Of a stretch of 64,000 nucleotides of DNA, positions 8,528-17,065 are shown piece after piece. The notes under the pieces were generated by a model. That model did no database searches, had not been told where the DNA came from, and saw only the letters and a program-made list of their open reading frames with translations. This stretch comes from Thiovibrio sp964588325 (GTDB taxonomy: Bacteria > Desulfobacterota > Desulfobulbia > Desulfobulbales > Desulfurivibrionaceae): positions 124,001 through 188,000 of the forward strand of contig CAZPOR010000007.1 of assembly GCA_964588325.1 (NCBI GenBank), written 5' to 3'. The position numbers were made by a program, and so were the translations under genes. The stretch's first letter is position 1. Each line of letters starts with the position of its first letter.

Positions 8528-9505
8528 TTACGTTGTTGCCAGGCCTCGATCTCTCCGGGTTTCCCCGGATTCAGGGGATGATATTTTTCCGCTGTGTTCC
8601 TCTCTCTTGTTCTGCCCAAGCAGATGCACCGCAAACGGCTTGCTTGCCTCGCCGAAGTAAATGGTCTGATGCGGAAAGGGAATCTCAATGCCCCTGGCGT
8701 CAAAAGCCTGCTTGACCCGGCGCAGGAACTCGCGGCCCACCGCCCATTGCCGGATGGGCACGGTTTTGATCCTGCCTTTGATAACCACGGCCGAATTATC
8801 CAGCTTGTCCACCCCGAAAATCTCGGGCTCCTCCAGGATCATCGGGCCGAAAACCGGATCCTGTTTCAGCTCCCTGCCCGCCTCCTCCAGAACCGTGACC
8901 ACCGCATCGGTATTTTCCCTGTAGGCCACCCCGATCTCGAAGACATAGGCCGACCATTCCTTGGTGAGGTTGCTGAGGGTATTGATCGTGCCATTGGGAA
9001 AGATATGCACCACGCCGCCGAGATCCCGGAGAATGATGGTGCGAAAATTGATCTCTTCCACCAGGCCGCCGGTGCCGTTGATCATCGCCACGTCGCCCAC
9101 CCGGATCTGGTCTTCCAGGATGATGAAAAACCCGGAAATAACATCCCGGACCAGATTCTGGCCGCCGAACCCCACGGCCAGGCCGACGATTCCGGCGCTT
9201 GCCAGAATGGGCGCGATTTCAACCCCCACTTCCTTCAGAATAACCAGGCCGACAACCAGCCAGAGGACAACGATACCCCCCTGCCGAACCAGGAGGATCA
9301 GGGTTTCGACCCGTTTCGTATACTCGGTCCGCGCTTCATGGGCGGCCTGGGCCCGCTCATCGAGGCGGTTTTTCAGCCTGCCCAGCAGCTTGTCGAGAAG
9401 CGAGCGGAAAAACCAGGCGACAACTACGATGAACAGCAGCCGGAAACTGGTCTGGGCAAGGAGTTTCCAGTCAAAAATTCCCAGATATTCGTTGAGTAAA
9501 TCCAT
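8528..9505 (-). CDS. Small MscS-family mechanosensitive channel
   Basis: About 325 residues from the ATG at 9505; an upstream TTG would add 12 residues. It has two or three membrane helices, the MscS pore segment SAGIVGLAVGFGGQNLVRD, and the beta-domain motifs VGDVAMI and HIFPNGTI, ending in a hydrophilic tail with KREEHSGK. It is a solute-release valve under hypo-osmotic shock in the inner membrane. It follows sucrose synthase on the same strand by about 85 bases, so accumulation of a compatible solute and its emergency release may be co-transcribed. Confidence 0.93.
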   Translation of the reverse strand: MDLLNEYLGIFDWKLLAQTSFRLLFIVVVAWFFRSLLDKLLGRLKNRLDERAQAAHEARTEYTKRVETLILLVRQGGIVVLWLVVGLVILKEVGVEIAPILASAGIVGLAVGFGGQNLVRDVISGFFIILEDQIRVGDVAMINGTGGLVEEINFRTIILRDLGGVVHIFPNGTINTLSNLTKEWSAYVFEIGVAYRENTDAVVTVLEEAGRELKQDPVFGPMILEEPEIFGVDKLDNSAVVIKGRIKTVPIRQWAVGREFLRRVKQAFDARGIEIPFPHQTIYFGEASKPFAVHLLGQNKREEHSGKISSPESGETRRDRGLATT

Positions 9506-9589
9506 AACACCGTATCCGTTGGTCCGTTTGCCCCGAAGCAAAGAAGCATCCGGACGGGTTTACAGGCGCTCATTGCGACCCTCCCCTTT

Positions 9590-11986
9590 TCAGGGTTGGG
9601 CAATCGCGGCTGAGCGCTCCTTGATGTAGAGATGATAGAGATGATTCCAGCATTGCCGCATGCGCGCCTTGGCATGTTCCGACTGGGAATACCGCCAAAA
9701 CCCATGCACCTTGGCAAGCCTGGTCAATTGTCGGCAATAGAGTTCCCAGGTGAAATTGGTCTGGGCTCTTTTTAACCCGGCCTTGGCGATGGTTTGCCAG
9801 TATTTGGGATTTTCCGCGCAGCCCACAAAAAAATCAGCCAGGGAAGCGGTCATTGCCTCAGGGTTGGTCGGGTTGACGAGAAAGCCCGACTTGCCGTGCT
9901 CGACGATCTCCACCGGCCCGCCGAACATGGTGACGAAAACCGGCAACCCCGAGTGCATGGCCTCCAGAATGGTCAGGCCGAAGGCCTCGAACAGGGCGGG
10001 CTGCACAAAAACCCCCCGGCGATCCGCCATGAGCCGGTAGGCTTCGCCGGTGGCTTCCTTGCCCAGCAGTTTGCCGATCCAGCGGACGCTGGAGTGGAGG
10101 TCGTACTGTTCGAGCAGCCGGTGCATCTTGCGGATCTCCTCCGCCTCTTCTCCGTCCCGGGAACGCTCCGGGTCCAGAACGCTGGCAATGACAATCAGAT
10201 TGGCCCGCGCCCGCAGCTCCCGGTCCTTGCCGTAGGCCTCGACCAGGCCGGTCAGGTTCTTGATCCGGTCCAGCCGGGCAATGGAGAAGATGGGCGGCAG
10301 ATCCGGGCGGGCCAGGCGCCCGAGGCACTCCGCATCCTCCCGGCTGAACAGGAGGGAATCGAGCTCCCGGCTCAGGTTCTTTTCCCTTCTTTTCTGCTGG
10401 GTATGGGGAAAGAAGGTTCCCGGATCAACCCCTGGAGGAATGACGTTGAAGCGGGGATGAAACAGGTTGATGCCGCTGGTCACATTGAGCAGGCCGGGCA
10501 TGGTGAAAAACTGATACGACTCATATTGGCCGATGACCTGATCCGTGCCGATGATCTCCTGGGAGGTGCTGGAAATAATGAAGTCCGCGCAGTTCATGAC
10601 CATGAGATCCGCCATGAATTGCACGGAAAAATGGTATTCCGCCTCGAAATTTTCCCAATGGAGATCGCTGAAGAGGTACTTGGATTTTTCCAGGGCATGG
10701 GCGATGTTGCCCTGGGTAACCCCCATGTTCCGGGAAAGCAGGGTGGCCACCAGATTGCCGTCCGAATAGTTGCCCACGATAAGATCGGGCCTGCCGCCGA
10801 ACTCCCGGCGCAGCTCCGCTTCGACATCGATGGCGAACTGGTCCAGGTACGGCCACACCGTAAAGCGGGAAAGCCAGTGGCCCAGCACCTCGTTGTTTGC
10901 TTTTTTGAAAGGGACCCGCAGAATCCAGACATTCTTGGTTTGGTGCACCTTTTCCAGCCGCTGGTTTGAAGTAGTGCCATCGTTGTCCGGGATGAGCCTG
11001 GTAACAATGAGAATCATCGGATCGATATCCAGGCCGGCATGCCTCAGATCATCGGCAAGGAATCGCTCCAGGGCCTTGGCCTGATCGAGGACATAGACAA
11101 CCTGCCCGCCGGTGTCCGGACGGCCGAGGACGTTTTCCTGGGCAAACCAGCCGTGCGGCGAGATCAGGGCCACCTTGGAAACCATGGGAATTCTGGCCAG
11201 AAACTCCTCCAGGGTTTCCTCATTGGGCTGCTCAAGAATATCCTGCAGCAGATTCATGGTCTCCAGAATCCTGGCCGGGCTGTTGCCCCAACCGTCCAAA
11301 AATCCGAGGGGCCGCAGCTTGTTCTTCAACCGGACCATGTCGTCGCGGCCGCTGGTTCGCTCCACCGCATCCATCGCGTATTCCAGGGCGGTTTCCAGCT
11401 CCCCGACGTTGCGGATGACACCGCCGTCCAGCAGGAGCTGCACCCCATGCAGTTGGTGGAGCTTGAGGAATTCATACAGGGCTTTTTGCCATTTTTCCGG
11501 CTGGCTGGCCAGATTGGCGGAAAGGTAGCGGTTGAGATGCCGGATGCCGTGCCCGATGGTATTCGGGTCCTTCAGGCTCGGCCCGTAATCGTAAAACGGC
11601 GCGAGATTCAATTCCATGGTTCTTTGCTGCGGTGGCAACCCCGGATTGACAAGCCGCTCCTTGACGGCGAGAAACTCCCGGGCGTTCAGGAGCGACAATG
11701 CCTCGCTCTCTTTTTTCATGACAAAAAACCTACAACTGGCTTTCCGGTGGCGGTAGACCACGATTCGCTCCTCCGGCAGACAGAGAATCTCCTGAACCTT
11801 GCGCAAAAACCGCCAGGAACCGGGGAGCGTTTCCGCCTTGCCCTGCTCCGTGCTCCAGGCCTCAAAAGCGAGCAGGACGTCGTTGCGGAGCAGGATGGAG
11901 GTTTCCGGCACGGGAATGGAAAAAATGAACTCCAGCAGAAAGGGCGCTTCCTGTTCATCGATGAAATTGCTCAGTGCATCAGCCAT
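9590..11986 (-). CDS. Sucrose synthase
   Basis: A 798-residue GT4-type glycosyltransferase that interconverts sucrose + NDP with NDP-glucose + fructose. The length equals that of plant and cyanobacterial sucrose synthases. An N-terminal regulatory region (about 1-270) leads into the GT-B fold, with ENVLGRPDTGGQVVYVLDQ, the segment VGNYSDGNLVATLLS and the donor-site region SIARLDRIKNLTG, then EAFGLTILEAM. The ATG at 11986 follows GGAGGA and overlaps the end of the upstream gene by 8 bases; the longer frame upstream reads through that gene and is rejected. The preferred nucleotide (UDP or ADP) cannot be read from the sequence. Sucrose synthase is unusual in sulfate reducers. Confidence 0.95.
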   Translation of the reverse strand: MADALSNFIDEQEAPFLLEFIFSIPVPETSILLRNDVLLAFEAWSTEQGKAETLPGSWRFLRKVQEILCLPEERIVVYRHRKASCRFFVMKKESEALSLLNAREFLAVKERLVNPGLPPQQRTMELNLAPFYDYGPSLKDPNTIGHGIRHLNRYLSANLASQPEKWQKALYEFLKLHQLHGVQLLLDGGVIRNVGELETALEYAMDAVERTSGRDDMVRLKNKLRPLGFLDGWGNSPARILETMNLLQDILEQPNEETLEEFLARIPMVSKVALISPHGWFAQENVLGRPDTGGQVVYVLDQAKALERFLADDLRHAGLDIDPMILIVTRLIPDNDGTTSNQRLEKVHQTKNVWILRVPFKKANNEVLGHWLSRFTVWPYLDQFAIDVEAELRREFGGRPDLIVGNYSDGNLVATLLSRNMGVTQGNIAHALEKSKYLFSDLHWENFEAEYHFSVQFMADLMVMNCADFIISSTSQEIIGTDQVIGQYESYQFFTMPGLLNVTSGINLFHPRFNVIPPGVDPGTFFPHTQQKRREKNLSRELDSLLFSREDAECLGRLARPDLPPIFSIARLDRIKNLTGLVEAYGKDRELRARANLIVIASVLDPERSRDGEEAEEIRKMHRLLEQYDLHSSVRWIGKLLGKEATGEAYRLMADRRGVFVQPALFEAFGLTILEAMHSGLPVFVTMFGGPVEIVEHGKSGFLVNPTNPEAMTASLADFFVGCAENPKYWQTIAKAGLKRAQTNFTWELYCRQLTRLAKVHGFWRYSQSEHAKARMRQCWNHLYHLYIKERSAAIAQP

Positions 11987-14168
11987 CGCTTTGTCCTCCG
12001 ATAAAATCGTAATGAAGCATCCCGTCGATGATTCCGGCCGCATATTCTTTTTTGCTGAAAAAGATCCGCCGCATTCCCCTGAGTTCCTCCAATTCCTTGC
12101 TGTAATTGGCCACCACCAAGCCGTTGGTGTCCCCCCGGAGCATGGAGGCGTCGTTGCCGGAATCACCGCAGACCATGACAGCGGCCAGGGGGATATTCCA
12201 TTTGTAGCTGAGATAGCGGATCGCCTTGCCCTTGGAAGCCCGGTAGGGAAGGGTATCGAGAAACTGGCCGTGGGAATAGACGAGATGGTAGCGGATTTTT
12301 TTGGTCTGGAGGGTCTGGTGCACCATGGCAAGCAATTCCGGGTCATCCTCCAGGTAGTAGCTGATTTTGAAAGGTTTTTGCTTTTCCGGTTCCTGTATTT
12401 CCAGAAAATCCAGGGTCTTCAATCTTTCCCTGATCTCCTCCGGCCGCCAGCGATAGGCGATATGGCGGTGCCAGCCCTTGTCCGGGGCCAGGGTTGCGCC
12501 ATAATAGATTTCCGTTCCCACCGAACAGATGAGAATATCCGGCCGATCCACCGCATGCTCCTCAAGGATATGCATGGTTTTTGCCAGACAGCGGCCCGTG
12601 GCCACGCCCCAGCAGATATTTCCGGCATTGGCCTTGAGCAGGGCAAGAAGCTCCATCAGGGATTCGTCATCGCCGATCAGGGTATTGTCGATGTCGCTGA
12701 TCAGCATGCGGTTTACCGCGGCGAGCCGTTTGCCGATGGCGGTTTTCCTCCCGCTCACTTCGGATTGCAGGACAGCCGGCATCTCGGTTCTCACTTTCGT
12801 AATGGCCGCAAGGGAACGCGTGCAATGCGAGGGCCAGGAATAATGGCGCTGCACCCGGTTGATGCCGTTTTGCGAATACCGCTGCCAGAGATCCTTGTCC
12901 ACCAGGATGCTTTTGCAGGCGGAAGCAATCTCCGGGCTGTTGGTGGGGTCGATCAGAATTCCGTTGTCACAGTTGGCAATGATGTCGGTCGGCCCGCCAT
13001 CCCGGGTGGCGACAATGGGCAGGCCGCAGGAAGCGGCCTCAATCAGGGTCAGGCCGAAGGGCTCCACCAGGGCGGAATTAACAAAAACCCCGTAGCTGTC
13101 GGCACAGAGCCGGTACAACTCGGGAACCTCGATGGAAAAATCGTGTTTTTTGGGAATAGCCAGCTTGCCGTACAGGTCGTAACGGTCCATGAGGAGCAAC
13201 ATTTCGGTGAGCACATTGCGCTCGTTCTCCTCCATCCCGGCAATATCTTTGCGGATGCCGGCAAAGATCGCCAGATTGGCAATGGCCTGCAGTTCCTTGT
13301 CCTCGCCGTAGGCCGTGACCAGCCCGGCAATATTCTTGCGCTGGTCCGGCCGGCAGAGGGCCAGGATAAAAGGTTTTTCCGGGGAAACCCAGAAACGGTG
13401 GAGTTCGCGGAGCAGCACCACCCTGGCCTGCCTGGTGATTTCATCCCCCGCATCCGCGTCCAACTGGGGGGCATAGTGGGGGTAGAAGGTTTCCACGTCG
13501 ATGCCCGGCGGATTCACCTGATACCGGCCCGCCTTGAAATTGGCGTACAGGGAATACTGCTTGTCGATTTCGTGGTTGGTGCTGACGAAAATCTGCTCGG
13601 CATCCTTGATGATCCGATCTTCCACCTGAATACGGTGGTCGATATGGTAGCGATGGTTGATTTCCTCGCCGGACAGTCCTTCTTCAAGCAACGTCTTTTT
13701 CTTGTGGGCTCCCATGGAATGACCGGTGAAGATGAAGGGGGAGCCGAAGATCCGGGCCAATTCGCCGGCAACATAGCCCCCATCGGCGTAATGCCCGTGG
13801 AAAACATCGGGCACCCGGCCGGAAGCCTTGATGAACTTGAGGGTCTTGTCCACCATCTCGTCAAGATGGGGCCAGAGCAATTCCTTGCGGATGTATTTAC
13901 GGCCACCGCACTGGATACGAACGATTCTCGCTTTTTCAGAAAGCGGCTCGATGGGACGGGAATAATCGGAAGAAACAGTCTTGTCGGCAATCAGGCGGGT
14001 TACAAGGTCAACCTGGGCAACCTCCGGGTGGGCGGCCAGGGAACGGGCCAGCTCCAGCACATATTTCACCTGGCCGCCCGTATCCGCATCGCGCCCAAGC
14101 TCCGGCGACGCTCCCCTGATCAAACCGTGGATGCTGAAGAGCTGGAGATACAATCCTGAAGAGTGCAT
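11979..14168 (-). CDS. Sucrose-phosphate synthase fused to sucrose-phosphate phosphatase
   Basis: A 729-residue fusion. Residues 1 to about 460 form a GT-B glycosyltransferase with GRDADTGGQVKYVLELA, HGHYADGGYVAGELA, a basic donor site (RPDQRKNIAGL) and EPFGLTLIEAA, as in sucrose-phosphate synthases. From about 485 on there is a HAD phosphatase with the acid motif SDIDNTLIGDD, the lysine motif SKGKAIRYL and CGDSGNDASML. All catalytic positions look intact, so this protein should make sucrose from NDP-glucose and fructose 6-phosphate. The ATG follows GGGAGG. The 8-base overlap with sucrose synthase suggests translational coupling. Confidence 0.95.
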   Translation of the reverse strand: MHSSGLYLQLFSIHGLIRGASPELGRDADTGGQVKYVLELARSLAAHPEVAQVDLVTRLIADKTVSSDYSRPIEPLSEKARIVRIQCGGRKYIRKELLWPHLDEMVDKTLKFIKASGRVPDVFHGHYADGGYVAGELARIFGSPFIFTGHSMGAHKKKTLLEEGLSGEEINHRYHIDHRIQVEDRIIKDAEQIFVSTNHEIDKQYSLYANFKAGRYQVNPPGIDVETFYPHYAPQLDADAGDEITRQARVVLLRELHRFWVSPEKPFILALCRPDQRKNIAGLVTAYGEDKELQAIANLAIFAGIRKDIAGMEENERNVLTEMLLLMDRYDLYGKLAIPKKHDFSIEVPELYRLCADSYGVFVNSALVEPFGLTLIEAASCGLPIVATRDGGPTDIIANCDNGILIDPTNSPEIASACKSILVDKDLWQRYSQNGINRVQRHYSWPSHCTRSLAAITKVRTEMPAVLQSEVSGRKTAIGKRLAAVNRMLISDIDNTLIGDDESLMELLALLKANAGNICWGVATGRCLAKTMHILEEHAVDRPDILICSVGTEIYYGATLAPDKGWHRHIAYRWRPEEIRERLKTLDFLEIQEPEKQKPFKISYYLEDDPELLAMVHQTLQTKKIRYHLVYSHGQFLDTLPYRASKGKAIRYLSYKWNIPLAAVMVCGDSGNDASMLRGDTNGLVVANYSKELEELRGMRRIFFSKKEYAAGIIDGMLHYDFIGGQSDG

Positions 14169-14196
14169 GCATTACCTCCCAGTCATACATTTCGCA

Positions 14197-14247
14197 GCTA
14201 TCCAGCAACCGGACAGATCCTCCATTTTTCACGTTACATTGGATAGC
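14197..14247 (-). promoter_or_regulatory. Stem-loop in the sucrose-phosphate synthase leader
   Basis: GCTATCCA (14197-14204) and TGGATAGC (14240-14247) are exact complements 35 bases apart, about 30 bases upstream of the ATG. The structure would lie in the untranslated leader. The 14169-14492 gap otherwise contains A/T-rich tracts and the terminator of the RNase gene; I saw no consensus promoter. Confidence 0.4.
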
Positions 14248-14403
14248 CGCATGAGTTGTTGCACAATGGACTCGTTGTGTCATGGAGCCTACAGGCTAAC
14301 AGGAAAGAAAAAAAAATTCATGCAAGGGGGCAGGGAAGACGCGCGCTACTGCTTGATATTACAGGGGAAATAAAAATAATTTTTTTTCCAAAACCCCCTC
14401 TTT

Positions 14404-14483
14404 CGCCCACCTCTTTGGGCGTTATTCAGGTGCCGGAACGTTGCCCCCCACCGGGATTTCGGCAGGGGGGACGTTCCGGCACC
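14404..14483 (-). terminator. Double hairpin after the beta-CASP RNase gene
   Basis: A long stem pairs GGTGCCGGAACGT (14429-14441) with ACGTTCCGGCACC (14471-14483), continued by C6/G6. A second hairpin, CGCCCA/TGGGCG (14404-14421), follows in the minus direction, then A/T-rich sequence. This separates the RNase gene from the sucrose operon. Confidence 0.7.
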
Positions 14484-14492
14484 GAAATGGGG

Positions 14493-15902
14493 CTATACCT
14501 CAAAGGCCTGGTGGGGCTCCGGGATCTCCACCAGCGGGAAACCGAGCTCCGTGCGCAACCCCTCGGCCAGGACGTTGGCGGCCTCCTCCTCACCATGCAC
14601 CACAAAGGTGCGGGTTGGTTTCTTGCGCATGGCCCCGGCCCAAGCCAGCAGCCCATCCCGGTCGGCATGGCCGCTGAAGCCGGTCAGGGTTTCCACCTTG
14701 GCCTTGAGCGGAAATTCCTCGCCAAAGATCCGCACCGTTTCCTGCCCTTCGACAATCTTGCGCCCCAGGGTATTGGGCGCCTGCCAGCCGGTGACCAGAA
14801 TGGTGTTTTTCTTGTCGCCGATGCGGCTGCGCAGATGATGCAGGATGCGGCCGCCCTCCATCATGCCGCTAGCGCTGATGATGATGGCCGGTTCCCGCAA
14901 AAAATTCAGCTCCTTGGAATCTTCCACGGTCTGGGTGTAGCGCAGGGTGTCAAAGCCGAAGGGATTGCTGTGGTTGTCCTTGAGGAGAAATTCCCGAATC
15001 TCGCTGTCGTAGGTCTCGGGATGCAGCCGGAAGATATCCGTTACCCGGGTGGCCAGCGGGCTGTCCACATAGATGGGGAGATTTGGGATATCGCGCTGCA
15101 AAAACAGCCGGTGCAGGGCATAGACCAGTTGCTGGGTCCGGCCCACGGCAAAGGCGGGAATCAAGAGCGTCCCGCCCCGCTTGTAGGTCTCATTGACAAT
15201 CCGCTCCAATTCCTTTTCCGACTCCGGGTACGGCGGATGCTGACGGTTGCCGTAGGTGGACTCCATGATGAGGATATCCGCGCCCTCGCTCAACACGGCC
15301 GGATCATTGATGATGGGGATGCCGCTGCGCCCGATATCCCCGCTGAAAACAAGGCGGAGATCGCGATTCTTCTCCTGATCGTGGATATCGAGAATCACGT
15401 TGGCGCTGCCCATCATATGCCCCGCATCCACCAGGGTCAGATGCACACCGGGCAGGATCTCCCGCTTGCGGTTATAACTGATGCCAACGAACTGATCCAT
15501 GGCCGCCACCACATCCTCCTTGGTGTAGAGGGGCTCAAACTCCTTTTGCCGGTTCTTTTTGCGAAACTTATTGACGAAAGCCACATCCTGCTCCTGGATG
15601 TGCGCGGCATCCATGAGCATCACCGCGCAGAGGTCGCGGGTGGCCGAGGTGCAGATGATGTCACCGCTGAACCCTTTCTTGACCAGACAGGGGATATTGC
15701 CGGAGTGGTCGATGTGGGCATGGGAAAGAATCAGGCAGTCAAGATCCTTGCCCGCGCAAAAGCCGGTGCGGTTGAGCTCGAAAGCCTCCTTGCGCTTGCC
15801 CTGGAACAGGCCGCAATCAAGGAGGATGCGCTTGCCGTTGACCTCAAGCAGGTGCTGCGAGCCGGTAACGGTTTTCGCCGCGCCGTGGAAGGTAATTTTC
15901 AT
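14493..15902 (-). CDS. Metallo-beta-lactamase/beta-CASP family RNase
   Basis: A 469-residue cytoplasmic protein with the MBL signature SHAHIDHSGNIP near residue 55, further metal ligands (DAGHMMGSA, FSGDIG), and the beta-CASP block SASGMMEGGRILHHL and SGHADRDGLL. This is the RNA-specificity-factor type (related to CPSF-73/Ysh1 and RNase J) and probably an endo- or exoribonuclease. The start at 15902 follows GGGAG; an upstream extension lacks a ribosome site. It is monocistronic. Sequence alone does not separate it from DNA-processing SNM1 relatives, but SNM1 homologues are rare in bacteria. Confidence 0.9.
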   Translation of the reverse strand: MKITFHGAAKTVTGSQHLLEVNGKRILLDCGLFQGKRKEAFELNRTGFCAGKDLDCLILSHAHIDHSGNIPCLVKKGFSGDIICTSATRDLCAVMLMDAAHIQEQDVAFVNKFRKKNRQKEFEPLYTKEDVVAAMDQFVGISYNRKREILPGVHLTLVDAGHMMGSANVILDIHDQEKNRDLRLVFSGDIGRSGIPIINDPAVLSEGADILIMESTYGNRQHPPYPESEKELERIVNETYKRGGTLLIPAFAVGRTQQLVYALHRLFLQRDIPNLPIYVDSPLATRVTDIFRLHPETYDSEIREFLLKDNHSNPFGFDTLRYTQTVEDSKELNFLREPAIIISASGMMEGGRILHHLRSRIGDKKNTILVTGWQAPNTLGRKIVEGQETVRIFGEEFPLKAKVETLTGFSGHADRDGLLAWAGAMRKKPTRTFVVHGEEEAANVLAEGLRTELGFPLVEIPEPHQAFEV

Positions 15903-16182
15903 GGTGGTGCTCCCTTGTTGATTGATGTGCTTTGATTTCAGCATACAAAACCGGCGGGGGAAACAGAAGAAAAGATTTGGCACGCATGGCCTTGGCGAGG
16001 CCCAGGCAACGAACCATTCCGCTCGTTACCCAAACCTGACTTTTCCCAGCCCGCCTGAAACGAACATAGTTCTTGAATTACTCCATGTTGTCAGGTAGAC
16101 AGATACTATCCGGCTCTTCGTAGCAGGAATACCATGGCTTGCCCGACAATACCCCATATGGGGGCATAGTCCGCAAGCCGGA

Positions 16183-16260
16183 CAGAAGAACGAAACCCGG
16201 CGTTTGAACGACAACATCTTCCACAACTCGACTGAAAATTGTTGGGTTTCGCAGGGCTCT
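16183..16260. repeat. Repeat copy A (GAACGAAACCC type)
   Basis: About 75 bases nearly identical to 16931-17007, sharing AACGAAACCCG, the segment CTCGACTGAAAATTGT and GGGTTTCG. Each copy has inverted CGAAACCC/GGGTTTCG ends. It lies in the gene-free stretch 15903-16333, which I read as repeat remnants. Confidence 0.7.
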
Positions 16261-16333
16261 GGCCAACGGACGGGCCCGAGGCCCCAGCCTCGGATTGCCC
16301 AATTTTCTTATACCGCAGAACGGAGGTGCTGAC

Positions 16334-16522
16334 ATGTTTGATTGCATGGTCAATTATTTGGTCAAACAATGGGGTGCGTGGCTGCTCTGGCTCATCATAG
16401 CGCTCGTCGTAGGATATCTTGCCGGGGGCTGGTGGGGAATTCTCTGCGGGTTTGGCGTGTGGGTGCTGAGCGCACTTGGCTTTGCGGCTTGGAATTGCTC
16501 AAAACAGGGTCCCACGCACTAA
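16334..16522 (+). CDS. Small glycine-rich membrane protein
   Basis: A 62-residue protein from the ATG at 16334, preceded by a good GGAGGT site. It is mostly two hydrophobic segments, LLWLIIALVVGYLAGGW and ILCGFGVWVLSALGFAAW, with glycine-zipper spacing. No family recognised. It lies between repeat copy A and a MITE-like palindrome, so it may be cargo or a remnant of a mobile island. Confidence 0.45.
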   Translation: MFDCMVNYLVKQWGAWLLWLIIALVVGYLAGGWWGILCGFGVWVLSALGFAAWNCSKQGPTH

Positions 16523-16532
16523 TTTTATATAC

Positions 16533-16587
16533 GGGGACATAATGCCTATTTCTCTTAAAAACAAACCGTAATGAGTATTATGTCCCC
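16533..16587. mobile_element. MITE-like inverted repeat
   Basis: GGGGACATAAT (16533-16543) and ATTATGTCCCC (16577-16587) are perfect 11-bp inverted ends around a 33-base core containing AAACCGTAATGAG. Terminal sequences of this kind often accompany IS200-like (Y1/REP-associated) transposases; none is encoded here, so this would be a non-autonomous or relict element. The link to Y1 transposases is from memory. Confidence 0.5.
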
Positions 16588-16625
16588 GGAATAGCCTGAA
16601 CATTGGCCATAAAGAGAAGATATGC

Positions 16626-16889
16626 GTGGGTGACTTAAGAAAAAAATTTCAGCAAAACCTAGATGAAATTGCTGCAGACTTTATCAATCTCTACCGCCTT
16701 GAGTTCAAGCGTGAAGTCGATCATCTAAGTGACCCGTTGGCGCGATGGTTGGATTTTCGAATGCGCTATATCGATCCGGTGCCACGATACATATTGCTAT
16801 CGAATAAGTTCCCGGAAAGCAACCTTCCACCCGCTGTTGCGAGCGGCCTCACTAAAAGGTCGGGTTCAAGCTCTCCCCGTCTCATGTGA
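16626..16889 (+). CDS. Hypothetical protein, possibly a gene fragment
   Basis: An 87-residue frame with a GTG start and GAAGA upstream. The first ~60 residues look like real protein (amphipathic, with YRLEFKREVDHLSDPLARW). The last 25 are Ser/Pro-rich and look like read-through into non-coding DNA. No family recognised. Its position between a MITE-like element and repeat copy B suggests the 5' part of a disrupted gene. Confidence 0.3.
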   Translation: MGDLRKKFQQNLDEIAADFINLYRLEFKREVDHLSDPLARWLDFRMRYIDPVPRYILLSNKFPESNLPPAVASGLTKRSGSSSPRLM

Positions 16890-16930
16890 TGGTAGCTAAC
16901 CACCACAACTTTTAAGATACAAGGTCGGGT

Positions 16931-17007
16931 AGAGGAACGAAACCCGACGTTTAAACGGCAACATCATCCACAGCTCGACTGAAAATTGTCGGGTTTCGCT
17001 TTGCTCT
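16931..17007. repeat. Repeat copy B (GAACGAAACCC type)
   Basis: The direct repeat partner of 16183-16260. It is more symmetric than copy A: GTCGGGTAGAG on one side pairs loosely with CTCTCCCCGAC on the other. The two copies bracket about 670 bases containing the small membrane protein, the MITE-like element and the gene fragment. Confidence 0.7.
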
Positions 17008-17065
17008 CCCCGACCTACGAAATACGACCTGCGAATCGTTACCCCATACCCATGTCAGAATACCC

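Noticed and set aside
11987..12346. Extension of sucrose synthase to 918 residues
   Set aside because: The additional 120 residues lie in the wrong frame of the SPS-SPP gene; the ATG at 11986 has GGAGGA.
16078..16369. Minus-strand frames of 87-91 residues
   Set aside because: They run through repeat copy A and have no ribosome site or protein-like composition.
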